Positions 6,960 through 16,162 of a DNA stretch of 64,000 nt are shown piece after piece. Source of the DNA: Thalassovita mediterranea. Its GTDB lineage: Bacteria; Pseudomonadota; Alphaproteobacteria; Caulobacterales; Hyphomonadaceae. The stretch lies in assembly GCA_019448215.1 (NCBI GenBank), contig CP080408.1, positions 496,001-560,000 on the forward strand, read 5' to 3'. The translations under genes and the position numbers were made by a program. The stretch's first letter is position 1. Each line of letters starts with the position of its first letter. The notes below the pieces were generated by a model that made no database searches, was not told the DNA's origin, and saw nothing but the letters and a program-made list of their open reading frames with translations.

Positions 6960-9053
6960 ATGACTTATAAGTGGCTGGCCGCGATGGGCCTTCTGGCGCT
7001 GGGCGCCTGTTCAAATCCTTCCGGCGATGAGGCCGCAAACGCGCCTGCAGAGAGCGCGAGCGAGACCGCGGAAACGAGCCAGACCGTTTACACGATCATG
7101 ACCAGCGGCACGAAGATTGGCGACATGGTCGTCGACCGGGTGGGCAATGAGATCACGGTCGATTACGAGTATCGCAATAATGGCCGCGGGCCGACCATGG
7201 CCGAAGAGATCACGCTGGACGAGGACGGCATGCCTGTCGCCTGGACGGTGACCGGCAATACGACCTTCGGCAATGCGGTCGAGGAGAGCTTCAGCCTGGA
7301 AGATGGCGCGGCGAGCTGGACCGACTCGACCGGTAGCGGTGAAGCGAACGTCATCGAGCCGTCCATGTATATCGCCCAGTCGGGCACGCCCTATGCGCTG
7401 GCCGTCTATGCTGGCGCGCTGCTGGCCGATGATGACCGCTCCATGCCGGCACTGCCTGCAGGCTCTCTCAGCCTTGAAGAGCTGGACCGGGTGCAACTGG
7501 ACGCTGGCGAAGGGACGGTCGACGCGATGGTCTATGGCCTGATCGGGCCAGAGCTCGACCCGACCTATTTCCTGATGGACGCGTCGGGCGAAGACTATCT
7601 TGGCATCATCTCGCCGGAATTCCTGATCATCAAGGAAGGCTTTGAGGGAAATGACGAGATGCTGCGCGAGCGTGCGGTGCAATACTCGACCGAGCGGTTT
7701 GAAGAGCTGCAGGCCGAATATGCGAAGAACTTCGACGCACCCGTCCGCATCACCAATGTGCGCATCTATGACCCGGCCAGCATGGCGCTGAGCGAGCCGT
7801 CATCTGTCCTCGTCGAGGATGACCGGATCACCGCCATCGAGGCGGCGGACGCAACCGGCGACGGCGAGTATGTCATCGACGGCAATGGCGGCACGCTGAT
7901 CGCGGGCCTTTCCGACATGCACGGCCATATGGGCCAGAACTCAGCCCTTCTGAACGTGCTGGCTGGCGTCACCTTTGTGCGCGACATGGGCAATGACAAT
8001 GAGGTGCTGGGTGAGCTGATCGACAAGATCGAGAACGGCACGCTGGCCGGGCCACGCATCGTCCGCTCCAGCTTCATCGAGGGCAAGAGCCCCTATAATT
8101 CCAATAACGGCATCATCGTCACCAATCAGGAAGAAGCCAATGACGCGGTCCGCACGTCGTGTGAAGCCGGGCACTTCTTCATGATCAAGATCTACAACTC
8201 CATGAAGGGCGAATGGGTGCCCGAAATGGTCGATATCGCGCATGAGTGCGGGCTGAAGGTGGCGGGCCACGTTCCGGCCTTCTCGCGCGCGAATGCGATG
8301 ATCGAGGCAGGGTATGATGAGCTGACCCATATCAACCAGGTGATGCTGGGCTGGGTGCTTGAAGCTGAAGAAGACACGCGCACGCTGCTGCGCCTGACAG
8401 CACTCTCGCGCCTGCCGGATGTCGATCTTGATAGCCCGCAGGTTCAGGAAACGATTGACCTGATGGTGGAGAATGACGTCTCCATCGACCCGACACTGGC
8501 CATCCATGAGGCGCTGCTCCTCTCACGCAATGGCGAGACACGTGCCGGTGTGGCTGACTATATCGACCATATGCCGGTCGGCGTGCAGCGCGGCGCAAAG
8601 CAGGCCTGGTCGAACATCAAGACGCCGGAAGATGACGCCGCCTATGCAGGCGCTTTCGACCAGATCGTCGAGACGCTGTCGAGAATGCGCGAGGCCGGGA
8701 TTACGATCTGGTTCGGCACCGATATGGGCGGCGCGTTCAATCAGCACCGCGAGATGGAGCTTTATCAGGATGTCGGCTTCACGCCGGGCGAGATCCTGAC
8801 ACGCTCCACGCAGGAAGCGGCCGATTATCTCGGCATGGGCGACGAAATCGGCTCCATCGAGGCGGGCAAGAAAGCTGACTTCTTCCTGGTGCCGGGCAAT
8901 CCGCTGGATGACCTCGCGGCGATCAAGACCGTGCAACTCGTCATGAAGGATGGCACGGCCTATTTCCCAAGCGAGATCTATCCGGCCTTCGGCATCGAGC
9001 CATTCGTGGAGGCGCCTGAAGTGGTGGCACCGGCAGGCACTGAGGCCGAGTGA
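6960..9053 (+). CDS. Metal-dependent amidohydrolase lipoprotein
   Basis: 697 residues. A lipoprotein signal ends GLLALGACS. Residues to about 270 form an N-terminal domain of unknown fold. The rest is an amidohydrolase of the imidazolonepropionase/prolidase-like type with a complete metal set: H321 and H323 in MHGHM, K410 (candidate carbamylated lysine) in MIKIYN, H437 in AGHVPAF, H457 in ELTHINQ and D588 in GTDMGG. The C-terminal strand GSIEAGKKADFFLVPGNPL is also typical. Probably a periplasmic peptidase or amide hydrolase; the substrate is unknown. The last codons overlap the next gene by 4 bp. Confidence 0.85.
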   Translation: MTYKWLAAMGLLALGACSNPSGDEAANAPAESASETAETSQTVYTIMTSGTKIGDMVVDRVGNEITVDYEYRNNGRGPTMAEEITLDEDGMPVAWTVTGNTTFGNAVEESFSLEDGAASWTDSTGSGEANVIEPSMYIAQSGTPYALAVYAGALLADDDRSMPALPAGSLSLEELDRVQLDAGEGTVDAMVYGLIGPELDPTYFLMDASGEDYLGIISPEFLIIKEGFEGNDEMLRERAVQYSTERFEELQAEYAKNFDAPVRITNVRIYDPASMALSEPSSVLVEDDRITAIEAADATGDGEYVIDGNGGTLIAGLSDMHGHMGQNSALLNVLAGVTFVRDMGNDNEVLGELIDKIENGTLAGPRIVRSSFIEGKSPYNSNNGIIVTNQEEANDAVRTSCEAGHFFMIKIYNSMKGEWVPEMVDIAHECGLKVAGHVPAFSRANAMIEAGYDELTHINQVMLGWVLEAEEDTRTLLRLTALSRLPDVDLDSPQVQETIDLMVENDVSIDPTLAIHEALLLSRNGETRAGVADYIDHMPVGVQRGAKQAWSNIKTPEDDAAYAGAFDQIVETLSRMREAGITIWFGTDMGGAFNQHREMELYQDVGFTPGEILTRSTQEAADYLGMGDEIGSIEAGKKADFFLVPGNPLDDLAAIKTVQLVMKDGTAYFPSEIYPAFGIEPFVEAPEVVAPAGTEAE

Positions 9054-9508
9054 CCGACATTGTCATCCACGTCGATGCGGATGCCTGCCCGGTAAAGGAC
9101 GAGGTGTACAAGGTCGCGCTGCGCCATGAGCTGACGGTGAATGTCGTGGCCAACAGTTTCATGCGCGTGCCACAGCACAGGCTGTTTACGCGGGTGACGG
9201 TGCCCGAAGGCCCCGACATCGCCGATGACTGGATCGCCGAGCGGGCTGGGCCGCATACAATTGTGATCACGTCAGACATCCTCTTGGCAGAACGCTGCAT
9301 CAAGGTTGGCGCGCGCGTGCTCTCACCAAAGGGCAAGGCGTTCACCACGAACTCCATCGGTCAGGCCGTCGCAACGCGGGCGATCATGGAGGACCTGCGC
9401 GGTATGGGCGAGCAGACGAGCGGGCCAGCGGCTTTCAAGCCCGCTGACCGGTCCAACTTCCTGTCGGCACTGGAAGTGGAAATCCAGAAGCTGAAGCGGG
9501 GACGCTGA
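9050..9508 (+). CDS. YaiI/YqxD family protein (UPF0178)
   Basis: 152 residues, the normal length for this family. The signature IHVDADACPVKDEVYKVA is at the N-terminus, followed by VTVPEGPDIADDWIAERA and TSDILLAERC, all conserved in UPF0178. The acidic cluster suggests a PIN-like or nuclease-like fold, but no activity is established. The start is a GTG overlapping the stop of the amidohydrolase gene (GTGA), so translation of the two is probably coupled. Confidence 0.88.
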   Translation: MTDIVIHVDADACPVKDEVYKVALRHELTVNVVANSFMRVPQHRLFTRVTVPEGPDIADDWIAERAGPHTIVITSDILLAERCIKVGARVLSPKGKAFTTNSIGQAVATRAIMEDLRGMGEQTSGPAAFKPADRSNFLSALEVEIQKLKRGR

Positions 9509-9574
9509 GGCGGCTGCTGGCGCGGTCGGGCGTGACGCGGATCGTTGAGATGATTCCAGAACATCCGGCGCGCC

Positions 9575-9604
9575 CTCGTCCTTCGACTTCGCTCAGGATG
9601 AGGG
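9575..9604. repeat. Short interspersed palindromic repeat, diverged copy
   Basis: A variant of the elements at 4468 and 51876, with CGTCCTTCGACTTCGCTCAG followed by GATGAGGG. It keeps the CCTTCGAC and GCTCAGGATGAGG blocks but has a different left end and centre. It is intergenic, between two convergent genes. Confidence 0.5.
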
Positions 9605-9623
9605 CGGTCGTTGTCCGGGTGCT

Positions 9624-10259
9624 TCAGCGTTTCTGGGCGACGTAGAAGTTTGCGGACATGCTGCTGTCGGTGCGCAGGCTTTCGGTGAGGTCGAAGCCGT
9701 TATTGTCCAGCATGGAAAGGATGTCGTCTTCTGAAAGGAAGCTGACATTGGGTGCCTTGCCGACAGCCTGCATGACAGGAATGGCGAGGCGCAGGATGAA
9801 GGACGCGTCTTTCAGGCAGGCGGTGCTCTGGATGAAATAGCCGCCCGGTTTCAGGAGGGCGCGGACTTTTCTCGTGACGGCGTCCGGGTCGCGGCAGAGG
9901 TGAAGGATGTTGAGGCCGAGAACGACGTCGAAGCTGTGGCCGGCCGGGTCAAACTCCTCAATTCCGATACGCTGGAAATCGACATTCTGAATGTCGGCTT
10001 CCGCTGCCCTTACCCGTCCGACATCAAGCATGTTCTCCGCCAGGTCGGTGGCGAGAATATAGTCGACATGCGGGGCATGCAGGAGCGCCGTTGAGCCTGT
10101 CCCGCAGCCAAATTCAAAGACGCTGCTCTGCGGCGTCAGATATTTGCGGGTAATGGCGAGTTTCTTTTCATAGGTCTCCTGATCGGAGATGGGCTGGCGC
10201 GCATATTTTGATGCAAGCCTGTCCCAGAAGCGCTGATCGCTCTTTGATGCTGTTCTCAT
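9624..10259 (-). CDS. Class I SAM-dependent methyltransferase
   Basis: 211 residues from ATG 10259 (MRTASKSDQRFWDRLASKYA); the longer frame upstream reads into the neighbouring gene region and is rejected. Rossmann methyltransferase motif I is VFEFGCGTGSTALLHA, followed by ILATDLAENML (motif II acidic residue) and FDVVLGLNILHLC (motif IV). The substrate is not evident. The N-terminal FWDRLASKYA resembles ubiquinone/menaquinone-type and phospholipid methyltransferases, which is only a hint. Confidence 0.8.
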   Translation of the reverse strand: MRTASKSDQRFWDRLASKYARQPISDQETYEKKLAITRKYLTPQSSVFEFGCGTGSTALLHAPHVDYILATDLAENMLDVGRVRAAEADIQNVDFQRIGIEEFDPAGHSFDVVLGLNILHLCRDPDAVTRKVRALLKPGGYFIQSTACLKDASFILRLAIPVMQAVGKAPNVSFLSEDDILSMLDNNGFDLTESLRTDSSMSANFYVAQKR

Positions 10260-10287
10260 TTTCCGCTGTCCCCCACGAAGCGTATTT

Positions 10288-11445
10288 CTAAGCCTTAGGC
10301 GCCCGTAAAAGGTCCGGGTCAAGCTCTTCCAGACGGGTTGCGCCAAGAAGGGCCATGACGCGCCTGAACTCATCTTCCAGAATGGAGAGTGCCTTCTCCA
10401 CGCCGCGCTGCCCACCTGCGCCGAGGCCATAGAGCGAGGCGCGGCCAAGCGCGACGCCGGTGGCCCCGCGCATCAGCAGCTTTGCGACATGCGCGCCACG
10501 GCGAACGCCGCCATCCGCGATGATATCCGCGCGCCCCGCCACCGCCTCTGCGATCTCTGGCAGGAGGTCGATCACCGGCACGGCCGTATCCAGCTGGCGT
10601 CCGCCATGGTTCGAGACCCAGACAGCATTCGCGCCAATCTCGATGGCGCGCTCTGCATCCTCACCGCGCGAGATGCCCTTGATCGCAAAGCCGCCATCCC
10701 ATGCATCGCGCATCCAGCTGACATCATCCCAGGTGGTCGATCGTGAGAACTGCTCATTCACGAAGCCGATGACGCCGCCTGTCTGGCCTGCATTGCCGCC
10801 GCGAAGATGGGTGAAGTTGGCTGGCGTGATCTTCGGGCTCCGCACCAGGTCCCAGAGCCAGCGCGGGCGGGCGAGCACCTGGCTAGCGACTTTCAGGTTT
10901 GGGGTTGGCGGGATAGAGAAATGATTACGCGGATCGCGTTCCCGGTTGCCGGCGACCGGCATGTCGACGGTCAGGATACAGCCAGTGAAGCCAGCCGCCT
11001 TTGCCCGCTTCAGGAAAGTCTTCACGATCTCCTTGTCGTGCCAGACATAAAGCTGGACCCATTTGGGGCCGGGATTAGCCTCGGCAATCGCTTCCAGTGT
11101 CTGCGAGGCCAGCGTGGAGCAGGCGTAGATCACCTTTTTCGTATCGGCGGCCCCTGCCATGGCCAGCTCTCCCTTCGCCGGGTGGAAGAGCCGCGTTGAT
11201 GCTGTAGGCGAAATGAAAAAGGGAAGGCGCGTCTTCTGGCCCATGATCGTTGTCGAACAATCGACCTTGGAGACGTCGCGGAGGGTGCGCCAGGTCAGCT
11301 GGTAATCGTCAAACCGGGTGACCGAATGCTTCAGCGTCACCTCATCCTCAGCACCGCCATCGATATAGTCGAACACCATGCGCGGCAGGCGCGCCTTCGC
11401 CATGGTGCGGAGGTCATCGATATTGGTGGCGCGGGCAAGCTTCAT
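10288..11445 (-). CDS. FMN-dependent alpha-hydroxy-acid oxidase / L-lactate dehydrogenase
   Basis: 385 residues, the family length. Conserved blocks run the whole length: MVFDYIDGGAEDEVTLK near the N-terminus, FFISPTASTRLFHPAKGELA, WVQLYVWHD, GCILTVDMPVAGNRERD, and WVSNHGGRQLDTAVPVID, which contains the catalytic histidine and substrate-binding arginine. These enzymes oxidise L-lactate, glycolate or mandelate with FMN in or at the inner membrane. The precise substrate cannot be told from sequence. It precedes the methyltransferase gene on the same strand by 28 bp. Confidence 0.88.
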   Translation of the reverse strand: MKLARATNIDDLRTMAKARLPRMVFDYIDGGAEDEVTLKHSVTRFDDYQLTWRTLRDVSKVDCSTTIMGQKTRLPFFISPTASTRLFHPAKGELAMAGAADTKKVIYACSTLASQTLEAIAEANPGPKWVQLYVWHDKEIVKTFLKRAKAAGFTGCILTVDMPVAGNRERDPRNHFSIPPTPNLKVASQVLARPRWLWDLVRSPKITPANFTHLRGGNAGQTGGVIGFVNEQFSRSTTWDDVSWMRDAWDGGFAIKGISRGEDAERAIEIGANAVWVSNHGGRQLDTAVPVIDLLPEIAEAVAGRADIIADGGVRRGAHVAKLLMRGATGVALGRASLYGLGAGGQRGVEKALSILEDEFRRVMALLGATRLEELDPDLLRAPKA

Positions 11446-11555
11446 GAAAGAGGTGCTTTCACCGGAAGGCGGAACTGGAAGATCGATAGACGGCTCAGCA
11501 AGCCGGCGTCAATTGCAAGGCGAAATGGGAAACCTTGCGAGCCGTGTTGCGGGGT

Positions 11556-11596
11556 AAAAAAACGCCCACACACCGTTGAGGCATGCGGGCGTTTTT
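11556..11596 (-). terminator. Rho-independent terminator of the porin-like gene
   Basis: Stem AAAAACGCCC / GGGCGTTTTT. On the minus strand it is followed by seven U residues. It lies 20 bases after the stop of the gene ending at 11617. The A/U-symmetric arms mean it could also stop transcription from the plus strand. Confidence 0.8.
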
Positions 11597-11616
11597 ATAT
11601 TGCGTCTGGCCGAGGC

Positions 11617-13104
11617 CTAGAAGGCGGTGTGGGCGCCGATCAGGATGACTTCGGTCTTGGCGTCATTGTCAGACCAGGTGCTACCATCCGGGAAGTTGCC
11701 GCCCGTCAGGAAGTTGAGCGGTGCAAAGCCATCGACGTGGATCGCCTCTGCGAAGATGTTCACATTGTCGATCAGGTAGCGTGAATAGCCGAGCACGAAC
11801 TGGTTCTGGCGCTCCCATGGGGCACCTTCTTCGCCAGCGCGGAACTTGCTGAATTCCAGCGAGACGTAGTGGTCACGCTTGCCAGAAAGCAGCGTGTCGC
11901 CGAAGCCATAGCGGCCACCGACAGTCCAGGACCGCGTCTTCTGGGCGTCAAAGACGCTGAGCGGGTTGGTCGGGATCGGAACGGCAGAGCCCGGCCACAC
12001 ATCCGTCGTCTCGGCAAACTCACCAAGGAGCTCAAGATTGCCGATCGAGCCTTGCGCATAAGCGGCCCAGGCAGGGTTGTTGTCGTCACACGGGTTGAAG
12101 TGGAAGATTGGATAGTTCTGGCAGTAGGTAGACCCGTGCTGGTAGCTGGCGCCCAGCATCATCCAGTCGGCTTCGTTGAAGTTGAAGGTGTAGTTCGCAT
12201 CGACGGCGAAATTGTTGATGCGCGATGGCACCCCGGTGCCTTCGACCGGGGCGTTGGCTGCGCGGAACTGGGCGCCGCCCTGGATCGCCATGGCGCGGAT
12301 CATCAAATTCTCGTCGACATAGCCAAGCTGCGCGCCATAGGCGAGACCAGCAAAGGAGTGCCAGCTGGTCGAGTTGGTGAACGGGCTGACCGTATCATTG
12401 AGACCGAACGGGATATCGACCTTACCGACGACACCGAAGACAGGTGAACGCTCAAGATCGCCGATCATGAGATAGGCGCGCTGCATGAGAAGCTGGTTGC
12501 GGTCGCGGCCAGCGATCGTACCCGGACCAAAGTTCTGCTGCGGGTTGTAGAGGATCTCTGCATAGCCGGTCAGCCAGTCGGAGAAGTTCGCTGTGAAGCC
12601 AAGCTGGGCCGAGTGGATCAGCGCTTCGGAGACATGATCGCCGATCTGGTTTGCAGAGGTCGGGTTACGCATCAGGTAGCCGAACTTGGAGTCGCGGTTG
12701 CTGTCCTGATAGTTGGCGATACCGATGATCGAGCCGCTGATGGTGAGCGGCGTGGCGAGGCGGTCTTCGGCACGCGCCTTGAGCTGGATGATCGGCTTCT
12801 TGTTGACGTGTTCTGCGGCATCGAGAACGTCAAAGCCATAGGCGGCGTCCGCGCTGACAAAGCCAGTACGGTTCGCGAGCGTGTCGGTCGCGACCTCTGG
12901 GCCGTCACTTGCCGGAACGCGCTCGATCTGGCTGTCCTCGATCATGCCGTCGAGACGCGCCATCAGGGCAGCGTTCTGTGCTTCTAGGTTTTCGATACGC
13001 GCAAGCAGTTCTTCATTGCTTGGCGATTGTGCACTCGCAAATGGAGCGAGTGCGACCACGGCGAAAACTGCAACGCCGGATGCGAGCCTGGTGGCCAGTT
13101 TCAT
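11617..13104 (-). CDS. Outer-membrane porin-like beta-barrel protein
   Basis: 495 residues. A signal peptide ends ALAPFASAQ. A short coiled coil follows (NEELLARIENLEAQNAALMARLD, about residues 30-55), then a long series of alternating amphipathic strands ending in a C-terminal phenylalanine (IGAHTAF), the outer-membrane insertion signal. The coiled-coil plus barrel layout resembles alphaproteobacterial porins and LbtU-type siderophore porins; I cannot decide between these. A conserved-looking cysteine pair (TYCQNYPIFHFNPC) probably forms a loop disulphide. It has its own terminator and an AT-rich upstream region. Confidence 0.7.
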   Translation of the reverse strand: MKLATRLASGVAVFAVVALAPFASAQSPSNEELLARIENLEAQNAALMARLDGMIEDSQIERVPASDGPEVATDTLANRTGFVSADAAYGFDVLDAAEHVNKKPIIQLKARAEDRLATPLTISGSIIGIANYQDSNRDSKFGYLMRNPTSANQIGDHVSEALIHSAQLGFTANFSDWLTGYAEILYNPQQNFGPGTIAGRDRNQLLMQRAYLMIGDLERSPVFGVVGKVDIPFGLNDTVSPFTNSTSWHSFAGLAYGAQLGYVDENLMIRAMAIQGGAQFRAANAPVEGTGVPSRINNFAVDANYTFNFNEADWMMLGASYQHGSTYCQNYPIFHFNPCDDNNPAWAAYAQGSIGNLELLGEFAETTDVWPGSAVPIPTNPLSVFDAQKTRSWTVGGRYGFGDTLLSGKRDHYVSLEFSKFRAGEEGAPWERQNQFVLGYSRYLIDNVNIFAEAIHVDGFAPLNFLTGGNFPDGSTWSDNDAKTEVILIGAHTAF

Positions 13105-13241
13105 GAGATTTCCCTTTCACTTCGCGGGCTGCCCTCACAGCTCGCGTCCCCCCTCAAGCGCTGAAGACGACTCACAGCGCGCTTTCGGGTGCGCGGCTCA
13201 TGGCACAAAATCGGCATCCTGAGAACCAGAATTGGCCTAAC

Positions 13242-13257
13242 TACATGAAAATATGTA
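13242..13257. promoter_or_regulatory. AT-rich palindrome upstream of the porin-like gene
   Basis: TACATGAAAATATGTA: 5-bp arms TACAT/ATGTA around six bases, lying about 140 bases upstream of the porin-like start within the AT-rich part of the 200-bp gap 13105-13304. It looks like an operator half-site pair. No regulator is identified, and no other feature is seen in this gap. Confidence 0.35.
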
Positions 13258-13304
13258 ATATTTTACTTTTGAATAACCTTAACGGTCGGCGCCGCTCGGC
13301 CGTC

Positions 13305-13967
13305 TCAAAGTAGAGGGGAGACCTCAGCGAATGAGGCGGCAATTGCGTGCGCCCCTGCCGCTTCCAGACGTGCGGCGAGACCACTATCGGCATGCGCGCC
13401 GCCCGTAAAGCCGACAACGATCATCCCCGCCGCGCGCCCTGCCCGCACGCCGTTTTCGCTGTCCTCTATGACGAGGCACCGGGCGGGAGGTGCGTTCAGC
13501 TTGTCAGCCGCGTGGAGAAAAAGGTCCGGCGCAGGCTTTCCGTTTGCAACGAGGTCAGCTGAATAGACGTGGGCCCCGAATGCGGCTGCCAGGCCTGTGA
13601 GTTCCAGCTTGCGGTGGAGCTTGTCCTGCTCTGACGAGGAGGCGACCGCGACGGGGCCATCGAAACGGGTCGCAAGGTCGAGCGCGCCGTCTATGGCTGA
13701 AAGCTCCGCCTCGAAACGCGTCCAGATCGCGGCCTGTATGATCGCCGGGAAGTCGTGAGGCAGGTCTATGCGCCGGTCCTCGGCGTCCTGGCGGAGGGCG
13801 GCATGATAGTCGCGGTTATGGAGGCCCACAAAGCGGGAGAGGTACTCTTCATTGTCATAGACAAGTCCCCAGCCGGACAGGTGCTCGCGCTCCACCGCAA
13901 TGGCGATGACCTCGGAGTCGACCAGGACGCCATCGCAATCGAAGATGATGGCCTCTGGTCTTTCCAC
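13305..13967 (-). CDS. HAD-superfamily (subfamily IA) phosphatase
   Basis: 220 residues with HAD motif [12 protein letters not shown] near the N-terminus, motif [13 protein letters not shown], and motif III/IV region [15 protein letters not shown] then [19 protein letters not shown]. This is the beta-phosphoglucomutase/phosphoglycolate-phosphatase-like layout. Substrate unknown. The start is GTG immediately after the mutL TAG stop, so it is the downstream gene of a mutL operon and probably translationally coupled. Confidence 0.87.
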   Translation of the reverse strand: MERPEAIIFDCDGVLVDSEVIAIAVEREHLSGWGLVYDNEEYLSRFVGLHNRDYHAALRQDAEDRRIDLPHDFPAIIQAAIWTRFEAELSAIDGALDLATRFDGPVAVASSSEQDKLHRKLELTGLAAAFGAHVYSADLVANGKPAPDLFLHAADKLNAPPARCLVIEDSENGVRAGRAAGMIVVGFTGGAHADSGLAARLEAAGAHAIAASFAEVSPLL

Positions 13968-15878
13968 CTAGCGGCGCCCGAACAGCTTTTCGATGTCGGC
14001 GAGTTTCAGCTCGACATAGGTCGGGCGGCCATGGTTGCACTGGCCTGAATAGGGCGTGGCCTCCATCTGGCGGAGAAGCGCATTCATTTCATCGGCATTG
14101 AGACGGCGGCCTGCGCGCACCGCCCCGCCCTTGCAGGCCATATTGCCCATGATGTCCTCGAACCGCTCTTTCAGAGCGAGGCCTTCCTCATACTCGGCAA
14201 AGTCATCGGCAAGGTCCTTGATGAGGCCTGCGGCATCCATATTGCCGAAGAGCGCTGGCGTCGCGCGGACGCAGACGGCTCCTGCCCCGAAGGCTTCGAT
14301 CTCCAGGCCCATCTCGGCAAGCTCATCGGCGCGGTCGATGACGCGGGCCGCTTCGTCTTCGGTGAGTTCGACCACTTCGGGGATGAGGAGCGCCTGGCGT
14401 TTGACGCCATCGGTGGCCATCTGCGCCTTCATCTGCTCATAGACGAGGCGTTCATGGGCCGCATGCTGGTCGACGATGACGATGCCGTCGCGCGTCTGGG
14501 CCACGACATAGGTTTCGTGCAGCTGGGCGCGGGCGACGCCGAGCGGGAAGTCATGCTGTGTGGTTTCTGGCTGAGGCTCAAACCGGGCGGACGGGGCATC
14601 GTAGCGGCCGCTATCCTCTGCAAAGCCAGAGGCAGGCGCCTGCGGGGTGGCCCAATCCGGCATTGGCTGGGACGGTGCCTGCGGACGTGGCGGCGTGCTG
14701 CCATAGCTGTCGCGGAACAAGCTGGAGCGGTCCCAGACCGATGGCTGGGGAAGCGGCTGGTCCTTGGGGCGTTCTTCGCGCTGCATCTTGCCGAGGGCGT
14801 AGCCTGCCACCGTCGTGCTTGCGCGGTGCCCGGCAGCTGCCAGCGTATGGCGGAGCGTTCCAATGATAAGTCCGCGGACATTGCCGGCGTCACGGAAGCG
14901 CACTTCGGTCTTGGCCGGGTGGACGTTCACGTCGACAAGCTCCGGGTCGCAATCAACGAAGAGCGCAGCCATGGGATGGCGGTCGCGGGCTAAGAAATCC
15001 TGATAGGCCGCGCGGATGACGCCGGTCAGCATGCGGTCCTTCACCGGACGGCCGTTCACGAACAGGAACTGGTACTGCGCGTTGCCGCGGTTGAGCGTCG
15101 GCAGGCCTGCAAAGCCCGTCAGGGTGACGCCGTCGCGCTCTGCCTCAATGGCGAGGGCGTTCTCACGGAACTCGCGGCCCATGATGGAGCCAAGGCGTTC
15201 CAGATCGCCTTCAGGGGTCGCCTGATGGGCGGCATAGCGGAAGACGTTGCGGCCATTGCTTTCCAGCGAGATAGACACGTCGGCATTCGCCATAGCGAGG
15301 CGTTTAACCGCGTCGGTGACGGCCATCGTCTCGGCGCGCTCCGACTTCATGAATTTGAGGCGCGCTGGCGTCGCGTGGAAGAGGTCGCGCACTTCGATAC
15401 GCGTGCCGGTCTCTCCCCTGCCCGTCCAGGCGGCGGGCTTTGGGCCTTCTACCCGGCCTGCCTCAACGAACACTTCGGACGCATCTTCGCCTTCGGCCTT
15501 GGAGGTCAGCGTCATGCGCGACACGCTGGCGATGGACGGCAGCGCTTCGCCGCGAAAGCCCATCGTGTGAATGTTGAGGAGATCGATCCGGCCATCTTCG
15601 CCGGGCGCGAGCTTTGAGGTCGCGTGACGCTCCAGCGCCATCAGGATTTCCGGCCCGCTCATCCCGCAGCCATCATCCTCGATAATGATACGCTTGAGAC
15701 CGCCGCCTTCGATCGTCACAGAGATAGCGCGAGCGCCTGCGTCCAGTGCGTTCTCAACCAGCTCCTTGACCGCGGCTGCCGGACGCTCAACGACTTCGCC
15801 TGCCGCGATACGGTTTACCGCATCAGGCGGAAGCTGGCGAATCGTTGGCCGGGAGGCGAGGCGTGCAGAATCAGGCAT
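13968..15878 (-). CDS. mutL: DNA mismatch repair protein MutL (endonuclease type)
   Basis: 636 residues. The N-terminal GHKL ATPase is intact: [26 protein letters not shown] and [14 protein letters not shown]. After a proline-rich linker (about residues 370-440), the C-terminal domain carries the metal-binding endonuclease motif [12 protein letters not shown] starting at D470, plus ACKGG and CNHGRP near the end. This is the nicking form of MutL found in bacteria without MutH. It nicks the nascent strand after MutS recognises a mismatch. Confidence 0.95.
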   Translation of the reverse strand: MPDSARLASRPTIRQLPPDAVNRIAAGEVVERPAAAVKELVENALDAGARAISVTIEGGGLKRIIIEDDGCGMSGPEILMALERHATSKLAPGEDGRIDLLNIHTMGFRGEALPSIASVSRMTLTSKAEGEDASEVFVEAGRVEGPKPAAWTGRGETGTRIEVRDLFHATPARLKFMKSERAETMAVTDAVKRLAMANADVSISLESNGRNVFRYAAHQATPEGDLERLGSIMGREFRENALAIEAERDGVTLTGFAGLPTLNRGNAQYQFLFVNGRPVKDRMLTGVIRAAYQDFLARDRHPMAALFVDCDPELVDVNVHPAKTEVRFRDAGNVRGLIIGTLRHTLAAAGHRASTTVAGYALGKMQREERPKDQPLPQPSVWDRSSLFRDSYGSTPPRPQAPSQPMPDWATPQAPASGFAEDSGRYDAPSARFEPQPETTQHDFPLGVARAQLHETYVVAQTRDGIVIVDQHAAHERLVYEQMKAQMATDGVKRQALLIPEVVELTEDEAARVIDRADELAEMGLEIEAFGAGAVCVRATPALFGNMDAAGLIKDLADDFAEYEEGLALKERFEDIMGNMACKGGAVRAGRRLNADEMNALLRQMEATPYSGQCNHGRPTYVELKLADIEKLFGRR

Positions 15879-15977
15879 GAGCCGGTCAGTGTATCAGGCT
15901 TTGGCGGCGCGCTGCAGGGGGCGATGGCGGTGTAGTGGCAAGCATTTTCGGGATGGTGGCTGACAAAACTAGGAGAA

Positions 15978-16100
15978 AGCCCCCTTCGACCCGCATTCGC
16001 GGGCCACTTCCCCCGCAGGCGGGGGAAGAAGGACTAGCGCTGATGGTGTGCCTTCCTCCCCCGTTTACGGGGGAGGTGCCCGGCAGGGCGGAGGGGGCGC
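15978..16100. repeat. Intergenic inverted-repeat element, copy 2
   Basis: Related to the element at 1-118. The right part (CCCCCGTTTACGGGGGAGG followed by TGCCCGGCAGGGCGGAGGGG) is nearly identical to the right arm there. The left arm has diverged but still pairs loosely. It contains inner C5/G5 hairpins. It fills most of the 284-bp gap between mutL and the M16 gene. Confidence 0.7.
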
Positions 16101-16108
16101 GTAGATAC

Positions 16109-16139
16109 AAAAAGGGCGACCCGTTGGAGCCGCCCTTTT
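16109..16139 (-). terminator. Terminator of the ileS-lspA-M16 gene string
   Basis: Stem AAAAAGGGCG / CGCCCTTTT around a 12-nt loop, with a run of five U on the minus strand, 24 bases after the stop at 16163. It closes the minus-strand run of genes that begins at ileS. Confidence 0.75.
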
Positions 16140-16162
16140 CGATTTGTTCGACAAGGTGAACC

